The notes under the pieces were generated by a model that saw nothing but the letters and a program-made list of their open reading frames with translations, searched no databases and was not told where the DNA came from. A program made the position numbers and the translations under genes. Shown here in pieces: positions 1-7,795 of a stretch of 29,417 nucleotides of DNA. The stretch is from UBA2402 sp044371005 (GTDB lineage: Bacteria > Planctomycetota > Phycisphaerae > Phycisphaerales > UBA1924). The stretch covers positions 1-29,417 of the forward strand of contig JBILUL010000048.1 in NCBI GenBank assembly GCA_044371005.1, written 5' to 3'. Within the stretch, counting starts at the first letter, position 1, and the number at the start of each line of letters is the position of its first letter.

Positions 1-752
1 GAAATGTCACGCCAGTTTGTTCCACTCAGACCGCCGCCGTTGATGACCGGCGCGATGGGATTGTTGTTGCCGTCGATCGAGTTGCCGTCATAGACGCGAC
101 CCTGGACCACATCGAGCTTGAAGTCACCGGTGACCTGAACACCGAAGGGGCCGCGTGCCTGAACGCCGCCGTAGTTCGAGAAATCAAGGAGCGAGAGGAC
201 GGGGCCGGAGCCGAACCCCTGGCCGTTGGCGCCATAGTCGAAAGCGGGTCCCGCTCCGCCGCGCGCTGAAGTGCCAGCGGGTGACGTGGCAACCAGAATC
301 GGATTGAGCTGCGTATCAACGTCGAAGAGCTTGAAGGCACCAGCCGTTCCAATGGAGCCTGCGTCGTAGTTGAGCACCAGGCCGGCGCGGGAAGGGCCGT
401 AGTCGTACTGCAGGCCGTAGAAGCCGCGGAGGCCGGGCATGGTGGTGACGAGCGAGTCGGGAACCAGCCGGAAGGCTCGCGCGCCGAAGATGTTCTCGAT
501 CTTCACCATCTGGCAGGAAGCAAAGACGCCGGTTCCCGAGGTGTTATTGCGATAGCCAGCGACGAACAGGTTGTCGCCAACCAGAGCACACACGCTGGGG
601 TTGTTGCCAATGAAGAAGGTCGGGTTGTTTGCACCGTCAGACAGGACGGCCAGATCCTGATCAGCCACCATGCGGAAGGTCACATCCGCCAGAGCCGCTG
701 CGTTGATCGCACAGCCAGCCGCCATTGCCATCGCAAGATTCTTCGTATTCAT
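1..752 (-). CDS. Secreted protein of unknown function (3' end cut by window edge)
   Basis: An open frame runs on the minus strand from an ATG at 752 to the window edge without a stop (about 250 residues visible). It begins MNTKNLAMAMAAGCAINAAALA, a short basic start, hydrophobic stretch and Ala-x-Ala-type cleavage site, so export is likely. The rest is rich in Gly, Asn and Asp with repeated beta-type segments (for example GLQYDYGPSRAGLVLNYD) and no catalytic motif I recognise. A purine-rich GGGAG lies 9 bases before the ATG. It follows the glycosidase gene on the same strand after about 310 bp, so it probably has its own promoter. The C-terminus is outside the window, so an anchoring or sorting tag cannot be excluded. 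That it is coding is fairly sure; its function is unknown. Confidence 0.7.
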   Translation of the reverse strand, partial: MNTKNLAMAMAAGCAINAAALADVTFRMVADQDLAVLSDGANNPTFFIGNNPSVCALVGDNLFVAGYRNNTSGTGVFASCQMVKIENIFGARAFRLVPDSLVTTMPGLRGFYGLQYDYGPSRAGLVLNYDAGSIGTAGAFKLFDVDTQLNPILVATSPAGTSARGGAGPAFDYGANGQGFGSGPVLSLLDFSNYGGVQARGPFGVQVTGDFKLDVVQGRVYDGNSIDGNNNPIAPVINGGGLSGTNWRDI

Positions 753-1063
753 GCTTGATCGCTCCCAATCTCGTGAAATCAGTCTTCTCGAACACACACT
801 TGCAAGCCGCGCCCGATTTCAGATATTCAGGCAACGCGTCCGGCGTCACCCCTCTACGGGCCGCGGCTTACTCTCCATAGGTTATATAATACGAGCGTTT
901 GCGCCTAGAAGAATCTGGACAAAATGCCGAGGAACTTTTGGCAACGTCTTATAATAACGATCCTGGCAGCGTTGATGGGGTTCGCACGGTCGGTGTATGA
1001 GGTTCCAGCGGCAATGGGCGGCCATTTCCCTGGGTCACCTGATCATGCTTGCACGCATGACAA
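753..1063. other. Intergenic region with A+T-rich patches
   Basis: About 310 bp between two minus-strand genes. I see no convincing gene. Two A+T-rich patches stand out in GC-rich DNA, near 884-897 and 945-960 (TTATATAATAC and TTATAATAACG on the plus strand). Either could hold a -10 element for the gene starting at 752, but no good -35 hexamer sits at the right distance. A 6-bp inverted repeat at 1043-1060 (TCATGC/GCATGA) lies right behind the glycosidase stop codon but has no T-run. Confidence 0.4.
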
Positions 1064-3499
1064 TCAGGGGCGGGGCGTCGTCAGGTCGATCGACTCGGTT
1101 TCGCGAAGCAGCGATTCGAGAACCACCGCATCGAGATCGTTGACAACGCCGTTGCGATTCACATCGATCGGTGCCCGCCACTGCACATACAGATCGTCGA
1201 TGTTGATGCGACCGTTCCGGTCGACGTCAAAGTCGGGCGTGATGACCGTTGTCAGCAGGCCGTGCAGCAGCACCTGATCGGCGTAGTCCACATCCGCGTC
1301 GCCGTCGAGGTCGTAGAGGTGCTGGATGCCGGCAACCGGTGCCGTCGCGCCGAAGCAGGCACGGACGGCGTCGATGTCGCGCTGATCAACCACCTCATCC
1401 TCACCGAATCGGAACTTGGCAAAGTAACGCCAGAAGAGCGAGACATCGTCTGCATTGATGGTGTTGTTCGAATCAAGATCGTACTTGCGGTTGTTGGCAT
1501 TCACATTGACCGGAGTGCCCGTGTAGATGCTCGCCAGCAGTGCCTGATCACGCGAATCGATGTAGCCATCGACGTTGAAGTCGCCTTTCTGCGTCGTGGC
1601 TGTGTTGAGCACCCAGTTGCTCACCGCAAACTGACTGGCTGTGGCGGAGAAGGCGGTCCCATCGAAGAAAACGAAGCTCTCGACGCCCACCGCCTTGATC
1701 GCATTCAACTGATCGGCAATCGCCGGATGGGGCGAAGCGCCGGTGATGGCCAGGCCCGCGACGACGCGCTTGCCCGCAGCGTACGTCTTCGTCAGGTTGA
1801 TGTCTGTCTGAATCGATGAGGTCGTGCTGCCGTACGCCATCGGGACAAGCGTCTCGATCCAGTTGTTCGTGGTCCACGTGTACCAGTCCTGACACTTGGC
1901 AAGCTGCGCAGAACTGCTCATCGCTGACGCGAACATCGCGGCGGAGAACTCGATGCCGCTGTGAACGCCGTTGATTCCCTCGTGCATCTCGCGTGCCGCG
2001 GCGGAGACGCCGGCACGCCGCCACGACAGGAAATCCAGCCACCTCGCACCACTCGTGGTCGCGGCAGTCGTGATCGGATCGCTTCCGTACATGGCCTGGA
2101 ACGTCGTGCGGCTCCAGGTGTCGTAGCTCCAGGGTGCCGGGTAGGTGTCGGATGTGTTGTTGTCGAGCGCGAAGCGGTGATAGTCGGTCTGGATGCCCCA
2201 CAGCCCCGTGTAGCCGGCAAGCTCTGCGAAGTATGCTCGCATCTTGGCCTGCACGCCGGGGTTGGCAAGGTTCGCGAAGACCTGGCCCGCCGTTCCGTCA
2301 CCGCCAACATCGTTTGTGGCGACGTTGAACGAACGCCATTCCGGGTTGGCGACGAAGTTGGACTGGCCGGTGGTTCCAAACTGCCAGTAGCCGCTCTCAC
2401 ACCACGCGTGCACGCGGATGTTGTACTTCGCCGCGGCTTTGATCGCCTGATCGAGGTAGTTGATGCCGAACCGGGCTGCGAACTGGCCCGCGGCACCGGT
2501 TGAAAGCCCGTGATAGAAGGTTTCGAGATACAGATCCGTCACCCGTGCCGCGGCGAACTGCGCGAGGTTGGTCTCAAGTGCCGAGATCGACGAGGGTGGA
2601 CGGAGCCATACGCCGCGGATGGGACGCGTTTCGAGGGCGGCGGCCTGTACCGGGATGCGGATGCCGAGATGATTCGCGACGGCGCGGTGGGCGCCATCGC
2701 TGGGACGGTTGGCGATGACCGTTGCACCAGGCGAGGCCTGATAGACGAATGATGATGAGCCGCCGCCATCAAGATTGATGGCCCGGTAGGCACCGCGCTC
2801 GATCATGAAGTTTGCAAGTTCCGGTAGCGTCATGCCGACGCTCCAGCCTGTCTGGCGACCATCGATGACCACGATGTAGAGCTGCGTGCCAGCCTGATTG
2901 ATGCCCACAGCCGTTCGGGGGTTGCGCACCGTTGGCTCGACGCGGCAGGTGCTTCCCGTGTTCACTCCATCGATCACGAGCATCGTGCCGGGAACCGTAT
3001 CGGTGGTGCTGGGACCAACGCCCGCCACAGCTTCGGTGACGCCCGCCAGTTGCGTCGGGCCGAAGTATCCGATCGCTGCGGTCCCGTCTGCACGGAAAAT
3101 GATGGAAGGGTCAGGGTTGGCACCGAACTGCCGCACGGGCGAAACAAGCGTTCCGTTTGAAATCGAGAGCCCGATGATGTCGGCCGTGGTGGAGGTCAGC
3201 GTGCTGAAGTAGTTCGCGTTGACCGCGAGATTGACGCCCGTTGTTGAGCGCCATGTGTCGGTCCGCACAAGGTTGGCTTCAACTCCGGAGCCAACCGGAA
3301 GCGGACTGGTGACGACGACATCGACCCCGGGCGAAAGAAGGTCTACCACGCCGACATAGCCGCGGACCGTTCCGCCCGACGTCGTGCGTTCGATGGGCTG
3401 GATTCGCAGCGGCTGGGCGCACGCCGCAGCACACGCCACCAAAGCAGCCGCGGCGGAAAGGCACTGACTCCTGCGCAGGGGGGATATCGCGAGCATCAT
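1064..3499 (-). CDS. Secreted phosphodiester glycosidase / GHL10-type glycoside hydrolase with dockerin-like tail
   Basis: A multidomain exported enzyme. The frame opens at a GTG at 3526, but the ATG pair at 3499/3496 gives a cleaner signal peptide, so I start at 3499; neither has a convincing ribosome binding site. Numbered from the GTG: signal peptide to about 37; residues 40-292 resemble the phosphodiester glycosidase (NAGPA) family, with RNPRTAVG at 201-208 and NLDGGGSSS at 251-259; residues 300-640 resemble the GHL10 family of hydrolases, starting RPIRGVWLRP, with a DYHRF motif near 448-452. From about 648 to 800 there are five DxDxDG-like calcium loops (GDFNVDGYID, YDLDSNNTIN, YDLDGDADVD, FDVDRNGRIN, IDVNRNGVVN), as in dockerin-type repeats. 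Likely role: cleaving or trimming an extracellular or envelope polysaccharide. The substrate cannot be read from sequence. Confidence 0.82.
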   Translation of the reverse strand: MMLAISPLRRSQCLSAAAALVACAAACAQPLRIQPIERTTSGGTVRGYVGVVDLLSPGVDVVVTSPLPVGSGVEANLVRTDTWRSTTGVNLAVNANYFSTLTSTTADIIGLSISNGTLVSPVRQFGANPDPSIIFRADGTAAIGYFGPTQLAGVTEAVAGVGPSTTDTVPGTMLVIDGVNTGSTCRVEPTVRNPRTAVGINQAGTQLYIVVIDGRQTGWSVGMTLPELANFMIERGAYRAINLDGGGSSSFVYQASPGATVIANRPSDGAHRAVANHLGIRIPVQAAALETRPIRGVWLRPPSSISALETNLAQFAAARVTDLYLETFYHGLSTGAAGQFAARFGINYLDQAIKAAAKYNIRVHAWCESGYWQFGTTGQSNFVANPEWRSFNVATNDVGGDGTAGQVFANLANPGVQAKMRAYFAELAGYTGLWGIQTDYHRFALDNNTSDTYPAPWSYDTWSRTTFQAMYGSDPITTAATTSGARWLDFLSWRRAGVSAAAREMHEGINGVHSGIEFSAAMFASAMSSSAQLAKCQDWYTWTTNNWIETLVPMAYGSTTSSIQTDINLTKTYAAGKRVVAGLAITGASPHPAIADQLNAIKAVGVESFVFFDGTAFSATASQFAVSNWVLNTATTQKGDFNVDGYIDSRDQALLASIYTGTPVNVNANNRKYDLDSNNTINADDVSLFWRYFAKFRFGEDEVVDQRDIDAVRACFGATAPVAGIQHLYDLDGDADVDYADQVLLHGLLTTVITPDFDVDRNGRINIDDLYVQWRAPIDVNRNGVVNDLDAVVLESLLRETESIDLTTPRP

Positions 3500-3663
3500 G
3501 CAGCGTATGGCCGCTCCATTTCGCACATTTCAAGGTTATAGAACCTGAACTTCGCGGCCAGTCCACGATGGATCGGCCGATTGCGGCCTTGACTGGAGGC
3601 GCTTGTGGTCTCGGAGATGGGTTCATGGGCTTGTTCCGGCGGTGGGGCTACGCTCCGGGAGCA

Positions 3664-3737
3664 GGCCCCGTAGCTCAGTTGAATAGAGCATCGTGCTTCG
3701 AACGCGAGGGTCGCAGGTTTAAGTCCTGCCGGGGTCA
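3664..3737 (+). tRNA. tRNA-Arg (anticodon UCG, reads CGA)
   Basis: The 74 bases fold as a full cloverleaf. Acceptor stem 3664-3670 with 3730-3736 (one G-U pair at 2-71); D stem GCTC/GAGC (3673-3676, 3686-3689); anticodon stem TCGTG/CGCGA (3691-3695, 3703-3707) with loop CTTCGAA and anticodon TCG at 3698-3700; five-base variable loop; T stem GCAGG/CCTGC (3713-3717, 3725-3729). The discriminator base is A at 3737 and no CCA is encoded. A20, a known arginine identity base, is present. Odd point: position 19 is A (3682) and position 56 is U (3720), in place of the near-universal G19 and C56, which keeps a pair. TACGCT at 3648-3653 could be a -10 element. The gene lies between divergent protein genes. 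Confidence 0.93.
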
Positions 3738-3766
3738 TTTCCAGGTGCCACCTGTGCGAGGCATGG

Positions 3767-3786
3767 CCACGCGACCTCGTGGTTTT
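3767..3786 (+). terminator. Possible tRNA-Arg terminator
   Basis: CCACG at 3767-3771 pairs with CGTGG at 3778-3782 around a six-base loop and is followed by TTTT at 3783-3786, 30 bases after the tRNA. The stem is short, so this is a weak candidate. Confidence 0.35.
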
Positions 3787-3879
3787 GCCGGGGCGGTCAT
3801 GCCGCGAGAGTTGCGGGCATCGGGTACCAGGCATCGCTCAAAGCCATCGGTTGTGAGTGGGCGTAACCTCTCGGCACCT

Positions 3880-4281
3880 ATGGTCGAAATCCACGTTGCG
3901 TACTCGGGAAACAAGAAGTGTGACCTCAAGCATCCGGAGGGGGCTGTACTTCGGACTGATGCCCCCAAGGACATCGGGGGTGAGGCGACGGCCTTTTCGC
4001 CGACCGATCTGGTTGCTGCGGGCCTTGCTTCGTGCATTCTGACGACCATGGCCATGGTTGCTGAACGTCATGGAGTGAGTTTCGCCGGGGTGACCGCGAC
4101 GGTGGAGAAGCACATGAACGCGTCGCCGCGGCGGCTTGGGCGGCTTCCCGTCGTCGTGACGCTGCCATCGAGCATTCCCATGGAGCATCGCGACCGCCTT
4201 GAGAAGGCTGGCCATGCCTGTCCGGTCCATGCGAGTCTTCATCCGGACATCGAGGCACCGATCACCTACATCTATCAGTGA
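3880..4281 (+). CDS. OsmC/Ohr-family protein
   Basis: A 133-residue protein starting MVEIHVAYSGNKKCDLKH, typical of the start of small OsmC-family proteins. The frame is open far upstream, but that extension runs through the tRNA, so the ATG at 3880 is chosen. The family reduces organic peroxides with two cysteines; here they are C52 in GLASC and C114 in HACPVHASL, both where the family has them. FSPTDLVAAGLASC at 39-52 is the recognisable core. The length matches the family. There is no Shine-Dalgarno sequence; a TAACCT 10 bases before the ATG could be a -10 element giving an almost leaderless message. Whether this member acts as a peroxidase or has another thiol role cannot be told from sequence. 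Confidence 0.9.
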   Translation: MVEIHVAYSGNKKCDLKHPEGAVLRTDAPKDIGGEATAFSPTDLVAAGLASCILTTMAMVAERHGVSFAGVTATVEKHMNASPRRLGRLPVVVTLPSSIPMEHRDRLEKAGHACPVHASLHPDIEAPITYIYQ

Positions 4282-4318
4282 GGCGAGCCCCGCTGGCAGT
4301 GAGGCCAGCCCCGCTGGG
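4277..4318 (+). repeat. Tandem 21-bp duplication across the osmC-type stop codon
   Basis: Two copies of a 21-bp unit (4277-4297 and 4298-4318; core AGCCCCGCTGG) differ at two positions. The first copy contains the TGA of the OsmC-family gene, so the duplication starts inside the coding sequence. Confidence 0.8.
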
Positions 4319-4619
4319 CCACGAGCAAGCGGTCGTCTTCCTTGTGGGCGGGTGAAGGGCCGCGGCAACCGGTGCTCGCCAGGGTGCGGGTGAGCGCGGG
4401 GCCGTGGTCCGTGTTCTCGTCTCGTGATGGCAGGTGAGGGTGGGGAGTTGGTCGGGTGGCGTCGGCGGTGGGGGGGACCGGAGTCGGAGGCGATCCGCTG
4501 GGAAGTGGGTCAGGTACCAATCAGGGGCCTATCGGGGGTCCTACCATCGCGCGGACGGACGCGGCGACTGTGCCGCGGCTGCGACTTGATCCCTTTGGCT
4601 TCCTCATTCGCATCTTACC
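4319..4619. other. Intergenic region before nuoF
   Basis: About 300 bp of G-rich sequence between the 21-bp duplication and nuoF. I see no gene, RNA fold or clear -35/-10 pair. A TACCAT at 4543-4548 has the TAnnnT form of a -10 element but no good partner upstream. No Shine-Dalgarno sequence precedes nuoF. Confidence 0.4.
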
Positions 4620-6080
4620 ATGCCCTTCGCAACCAACGGCCTGACCACCAGCTCGCCCTCCGGCAAAGTCAACCCGAATCTGGACGCTCTGGGCGGCCCG
4701 GCGCTGACCAAACGCATTCCTTGCTGGCCTTACGCTGACCCCAAGGGCCGGCACATTGTCTCGTATGACGAGTACGTGAAGACCGGCGGCTATGTCGGGT
4801 TGCGCAAGGCGATGGGCATGAAGCCCGATGCCGTGACGGAAGAAGTGAAGAAGTCGGTGCTTCGCGGGCGAGGCGGCGCGGGCTTCCCCACGGGCCTCAA
4901 GTGGACCTTCCTTCCCAAGCTCACCGTTGATGAGCAGGGCAATGAAGCGGACCCGGGGCAGCGGTACCTGGCGATCAATGCCGACGAATCCGAGCCGGGT
5001 ACGTTCAAGGACCGGCTCCTGATGGACTTTGATCCGCATCTGGTGCTCGAGGGCATCGCGATTGCGTGCTACGCGTGCCGGATCAAGACTGCATACATCT
5101 TCATCCGCGGCGAGTATCACCACCAGGCGCATGTGCTCGAGAAGGCCATCGCCGAGGCGTACGCCAACGGCATCTTTGGCAAGCAGGGCATGCTCAATGG
5201 CATGAACACGGGGCGAGGCGGATCGTTCGCTGTCGACTGCCATGTGCATCGTGGCGCGGGCGCGTACATCTGCGGCGAAGAGACTGCACTCCTTGAAGGT
5301 CTGGAAGGCAAGCGTGGCTGGCCGCGCATCAAGCCGCCGTTCCCCGCGATCAAGGGTCTCTTCGGCAAGCCGACGATCATCAACAACGTCGAGACGGTGG
5401 CGCACCTTCCCAGCATCATCGAGCAGGGCGCCGAGTGGTTCATGAAGCAGGGAGTGGTGAGTTCGCTCGGCGGCAACAATCCGCCCAGCTACGGCACGAA
5501 GCTGATGGGTGTGAGCGGGCACGTGAATCGTCCGGGCGTGTACGAGTGCGAACTGGGCATTCCGCTTCGGGTGATGGTGGAGGAGCTCTGCGGCGGCATC
5601 CGCAACGGCAAGAAGTTCAAGGGTGCGATCGCCGGCGGCATCAGCATGGGCATTCTGGGGCCGGATCAGTACGATGCGCCGATGGATTTCGATATCGGCC
5701 GCAAGTTCAACGTGCTTGGTCTGGGCACAGCATGTCCGACGGTGTTTGATGAGGATACCGACATGGTGTCGGTGGCCCGCAACATCACGCGGTTCTTCAA
5801 GCATGAGAGCTGCGGTCAGTGCACGCCGTGCCGCGAGGGCAGTGGTTGGCTGTATCAGATCATGTGCCGCATCGAGGAAGGGTCGGCTCGGACCAAGGAT
5901 CTTGACCTCGCGCTCGAGATTGCCACGAGCATGGGCAGCATGCCAGGGACGACGATCTGCGGACTGGCCGACGGCAACAACTGGGCGGTGCGGACGATCA
6001 TGAACAAGTACCGCGCCGAGTTTGAGGCGAAGGTGAAGCCGACGTTCGTGCCTGTGAAGGTGTCCGTCGGAGCGAGGTAA
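4620..6080 (+). CDS. nuoF: NADH-quinone oxidoreductase subunit F
   Basis: The 486-residue NADH-oxidising flavoprotein of respiratory complex I (51-kDa subunit), acting on the cytoplasmic side of the membrane. It takes electrons from NADH to FMN and on to iron-sulfur centre N3. Visible motifs: GRGGAGFPTGLKW at 83-95 (FMN/NADH glycine loop), NADESEPGTFKDR at 120-132, GAYICGEETALLEGLEGKRG at 214-233, NNVETVAHLP at 255-264. The 4Fe-4S ligands are C398, C401 and C404 in SCGQCTPCREG, plus C447 in TTICGLAD. The start at 4620 gives a somewhat long N-terminus (usual proteins are about 430-450 residues) and has no ribosome binding site, so a later start is possible. No nuoE, nuoG or other complex I gene is adjacent, which is unusual. 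Confidence 0.96.
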   Translation: MPFATNGLTTSSPSGKVNPNLDALGGPALTKRIPCWPYADPKGRHIVSYDEYVKTGGYVGLRKAMGMKPDAVTEEVKKSVLRGRGGAGFPTGLKWTFLPKLTVDEQGNEADPGQRYLAINADESEPGTFKDRLLMDFDPHLVLEGIAIACYACRIKTAYIFIRGEYHHQAHVLEKAIAEAYANGIFGKQGMLNGMNTGRGGSFAVDCHVHRGAGAYICGEETALLEGLEGKRGWPRIKPPFPAIKGLFGKPTIINNVETVAHLPSIIEQGAEWFMKQGVVSSLGGNNPPSYGTKLMGVSGHVNRPGVYECELGIPLRVMVEELCGGIRNGKKFKGAIAGGISMGILGPDQYDAPMDFDIGRKFNVLGLGTACPTVFDEDTDMVSVARNITRFFKHESCGQCTPCREGSGWLYQIMCRIEEGSARTKDLDLALEIATSMGSMPGTTICGLADGNNWAVRTIMNKYRAEFEAKVKPTFVPVKVSVGAR

Positions 6081-6416
6081 CGCTCTTTGCCCGCCGCTGG
6101 AACGGTGCGGCTGTGTTTTGACTCATTGATTTTCTGGATGTGTGGCCGCACGTTGACAGACGGTGGTGTCGTGCGCTGCGCGGGGGAAGGCCGTGCGCTG
6201 GTGGCGAGGCGAATCCAATCGGGCGATGCGGCCAGAGGGGTGTGGTCGGGTGCAAGCGGAGGCAGGGGCTTCGCAGGACAGATTGTCTGAATTGGGTGAG
6301 GTCAGTTCGCCGCGGCGGGTGACCGAGTGCGTGCAGCACGAAAAAACGCCCGGAATACGGGCGTTTGTTCACGGCGATGGTGTGCGTGTCCTGTCGTGTG
6401 CGACGGGGATGCGAGT
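6081..6416. other. Intergenic region between convergent nuoF and secreted-protein gene
   Basis: About 335 bp between two converging genes. Apart from the hairpin terminator at 6341-6369 I see no feature and no supported small gene. Confidence 0.5.
6341..6369 (-). terminator. Intrinsic terminator of the 6417-7391 gene
   Basis: AAACGCCCG (6344-6352) pairs perfectly with CGGGCGTTT (6358-6366) around a GAATA loop. Read on the minus strand the hairpin ends in TTTTTT, about 50 bases after the stop of the secreted-protein gene. On the plus strand the tail is only TTTG, so it would act weakly, if at all, for nuoF. Confidence 0.85.
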
Positions 6417-7391
6417 TCAGCAGCCGCTTTCCCACGCGGTGAAGAATGCTTCGACGTCGCTTCCATCGACGCCGCCGTCCTGGTTGAAGTCGCCTTCAGC
6501 GGCGCCGATTTCCCAGAATGTGAAGAAGGACTCGATGTCGCTGCCGTCTACGCCTCCGTCCTGATTGATGTCGGAGGGGCATCCGATGGGGAGTGCGGTG
6601 CCTTTGAGGAGGAAGGGAACGGCGTAGGCGCGTCCATCGGCCTGGCCTGCGACGTAGCCTTCGCGACCTTCGAACCAGGAGCGAGGGCCGTTGGCGGTGC
6701 CGTCAACGGAGTTGAAGAGGCGGGTGTTGTGGTTCGTGACCGCGGAGCGCGGGGAGACCAATGGTGTGAACACGTTTGCGGAGGGCGACAATGCACCTTC
6801 GCAGCTCCACTGAATCCAGTAGGTGCCGGGGGCCAGGCGGCCACCGTCGGGCAGTGAGGTGAGCGGGACCGTGTAGGAGAAGACTGGGCGGACGGTGGAG
6901 GTGCTGGTGATGCTCTGGCGGTGGCAGACAAAGGTGCCAGGACCTGCGGGAAGAGCGAGCGAAGTTGCGAGCTTCGGCTCGGGGAGCGGGCTGGGGAGTG
7001 GGCCAGGGGAGTTGGCGGAGTAGGGGGGAGCGGTCCAGAGGTTTACGTGGATGGTGGTGACGGTGGGGGATGTCTGTGAAGTCTGGAATGCGTAAACGGT
7101 GAGGGATTCGAGTTGCCAGCCGCCTTCGGGAACGACGAAATCCTCGGCGATGGAGGTGTTGGGCGCGAGTGCGGTATTGACGCCGGTCGTGGAGAAGTTG
7201 AAGGTGGAGCCGGGAACGGTGAACCCGTCGGCGTTGCTGATGGGGAGGCCGGCGATGCTGCTGGTGCCGCCGGTGGGATTGGTGATGAATGGGCCGTTGG
7301 AGTAGAGGAGGTCCTGGGCGAGGCAGGGCCCGCAGAGGAAAGCCGCGGCGAGCGGCCAGAGCAGTGCGGAACGTGTTTGGGGGTTGGTCAT
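6417..7391 (-). CDS. Secreted protein with two EF-hand/dockerin-like repeats and terminal Cys
   Basis: A 324-residue protein with a signal peptide (hydrophobic LLWPLAAAFLCGPCLA, cleavage near residue 25). Residues 26-265 are Ser/Thr/Pro/Gly-rich and look beta-structured; I recognise no catalytic motif. The last 54 residues hold two 27-residue repeats, DINQDGGVDGSDIESFFTFW and DFNQDGGVDGSDVEAFFTAW, each a calcium-loop pattern (DxNxDGxVDxxD) followed by a helix; the protein ends GC. At DNA level the repeats have an 81-bp period. This type of tail is common on exported planctomycete proteins. Its role is unknown, perhaps attachment or sorting. The start is the ATG at 7391; there is no Shine-Dalgarno sequence. 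It is divergent from the ribosomal operon. Confidence 0.85.
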   Translation of the reverse strand: MTNPQTRSALLWPLAAAFLCGPCLAQDLLYSNGPFITNPTGGTSSIAGLPISNADGFTVPGSTFNFSTTGVNTALAPNTSIAEDFVVPEGGWQLESLTVYAFQTSQTSPTVTTIHVNLWTAPPYSANSPGPLPSPLPEPKLATSLALPAGPGTFVCHRQSITSTSTVRPVFSYTVPLTSLPDGGRLAPGTYWIQWSCEGALSPSANVFTPLVSPRSAVTNHNTRLFNSVDGTANGPRSWFEGREGYVAGQADGRAYAVPFLLKGTALPIGCPSDINQDGGVDGSDIESFFTFWEIGAAEGDFNQDGGVDGSDVEAFFTAWESGC

Positions 7392-7562
7392 ATGGAGGCT
7401 TGAACCTGGGAGTGTCGTGGGGGTCTGGCCAAACGAATGAACCAGAGCGCGGATATGGTACCACGAGCGGGTGGTGGGAGCCGCGGCGGCAGGAACTGGA
7501 AAGTGTTAGGGCCGTTGTGCAGTTGTCTGGATGAGTTCGCTTGATTGGGTGTGGTCCCCAAG

Positions 7563-7590
7563 TTGACTTACCCGCATCAACGGCTATCCT
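7563..7590 (+). promoter_or_regulatory. Candidate promoter of the S10 operon
   Basis: TTGACT (7563-7568) and TATCCT (7585-7590) are separated by 16 bases, a fair match to a sigma-70-type promoter. It would give a leader of about 200 bases before the S10 start codon. Confidence 0.55.
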
Positions 7591-7596
7591 TCCCTC

Positions 7597-7795
7597 CCTG
7601 CGCTTTGCGGTTCAGGGCGGTTCATCGCGCGAATGCGTGCTGAAACGGAAGCGACCGTTCTGAAGAATGAGCCGGAAAGTTCCGGCAGCTCTTTGGCAAC
7701 ACGCGGCGGATCGGGTTGTTCAAGCCTGAGGAAGTGTGTCTGGCACACCTCCTCGCGACCTTGAAAAGGTGAGTACACCGAAAGGTTCTCTGACG
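7597..7795 (+). promoter_or_regulatory. Structured 5' leader of the S10 operon
   Basis: The leader holds three hairpins. GCCGGA/TCCGGC lies at 7671-7686, followed by a short pyrimidine run. A longer one spans 7728-7754, where GAGGA-A-GTGTG pairs with CACAC-C-TCCTC with a single A-C mismatch. ACCTT/AAGGT lies at 7758-7770. In enterobacteria the S10 leader is the target of L4 autoregulation. An equivalent role here is an inference from position and fold only. Confidence 0.45.

Noticed and set aside
1043..1060. Inverted repeat TCATGC/GCATGA as terminator of the glycosidase gene.
   Set aside because: Only six pairs, not GC-rich, and no T-run on the minus strand.
3664..3737. Treating the tRNA as a pseudogene because of A19 and U56.
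   Set aside because: The two changes compensate each other and all stems are intact.
3568..3879. A 5' extension of the OsmC-family frame.
   Set aside because: It runs straight through the tRNA-Arg, has no family similarity, and the ATG at 3880 gives the normal N-terminus.
7736..7795. A GTG start giving S10 20 extra residues.
   Set aside because: It falls inside the leader hairpins and lacks a ribosome binding site; the ATG at 7796 has one.
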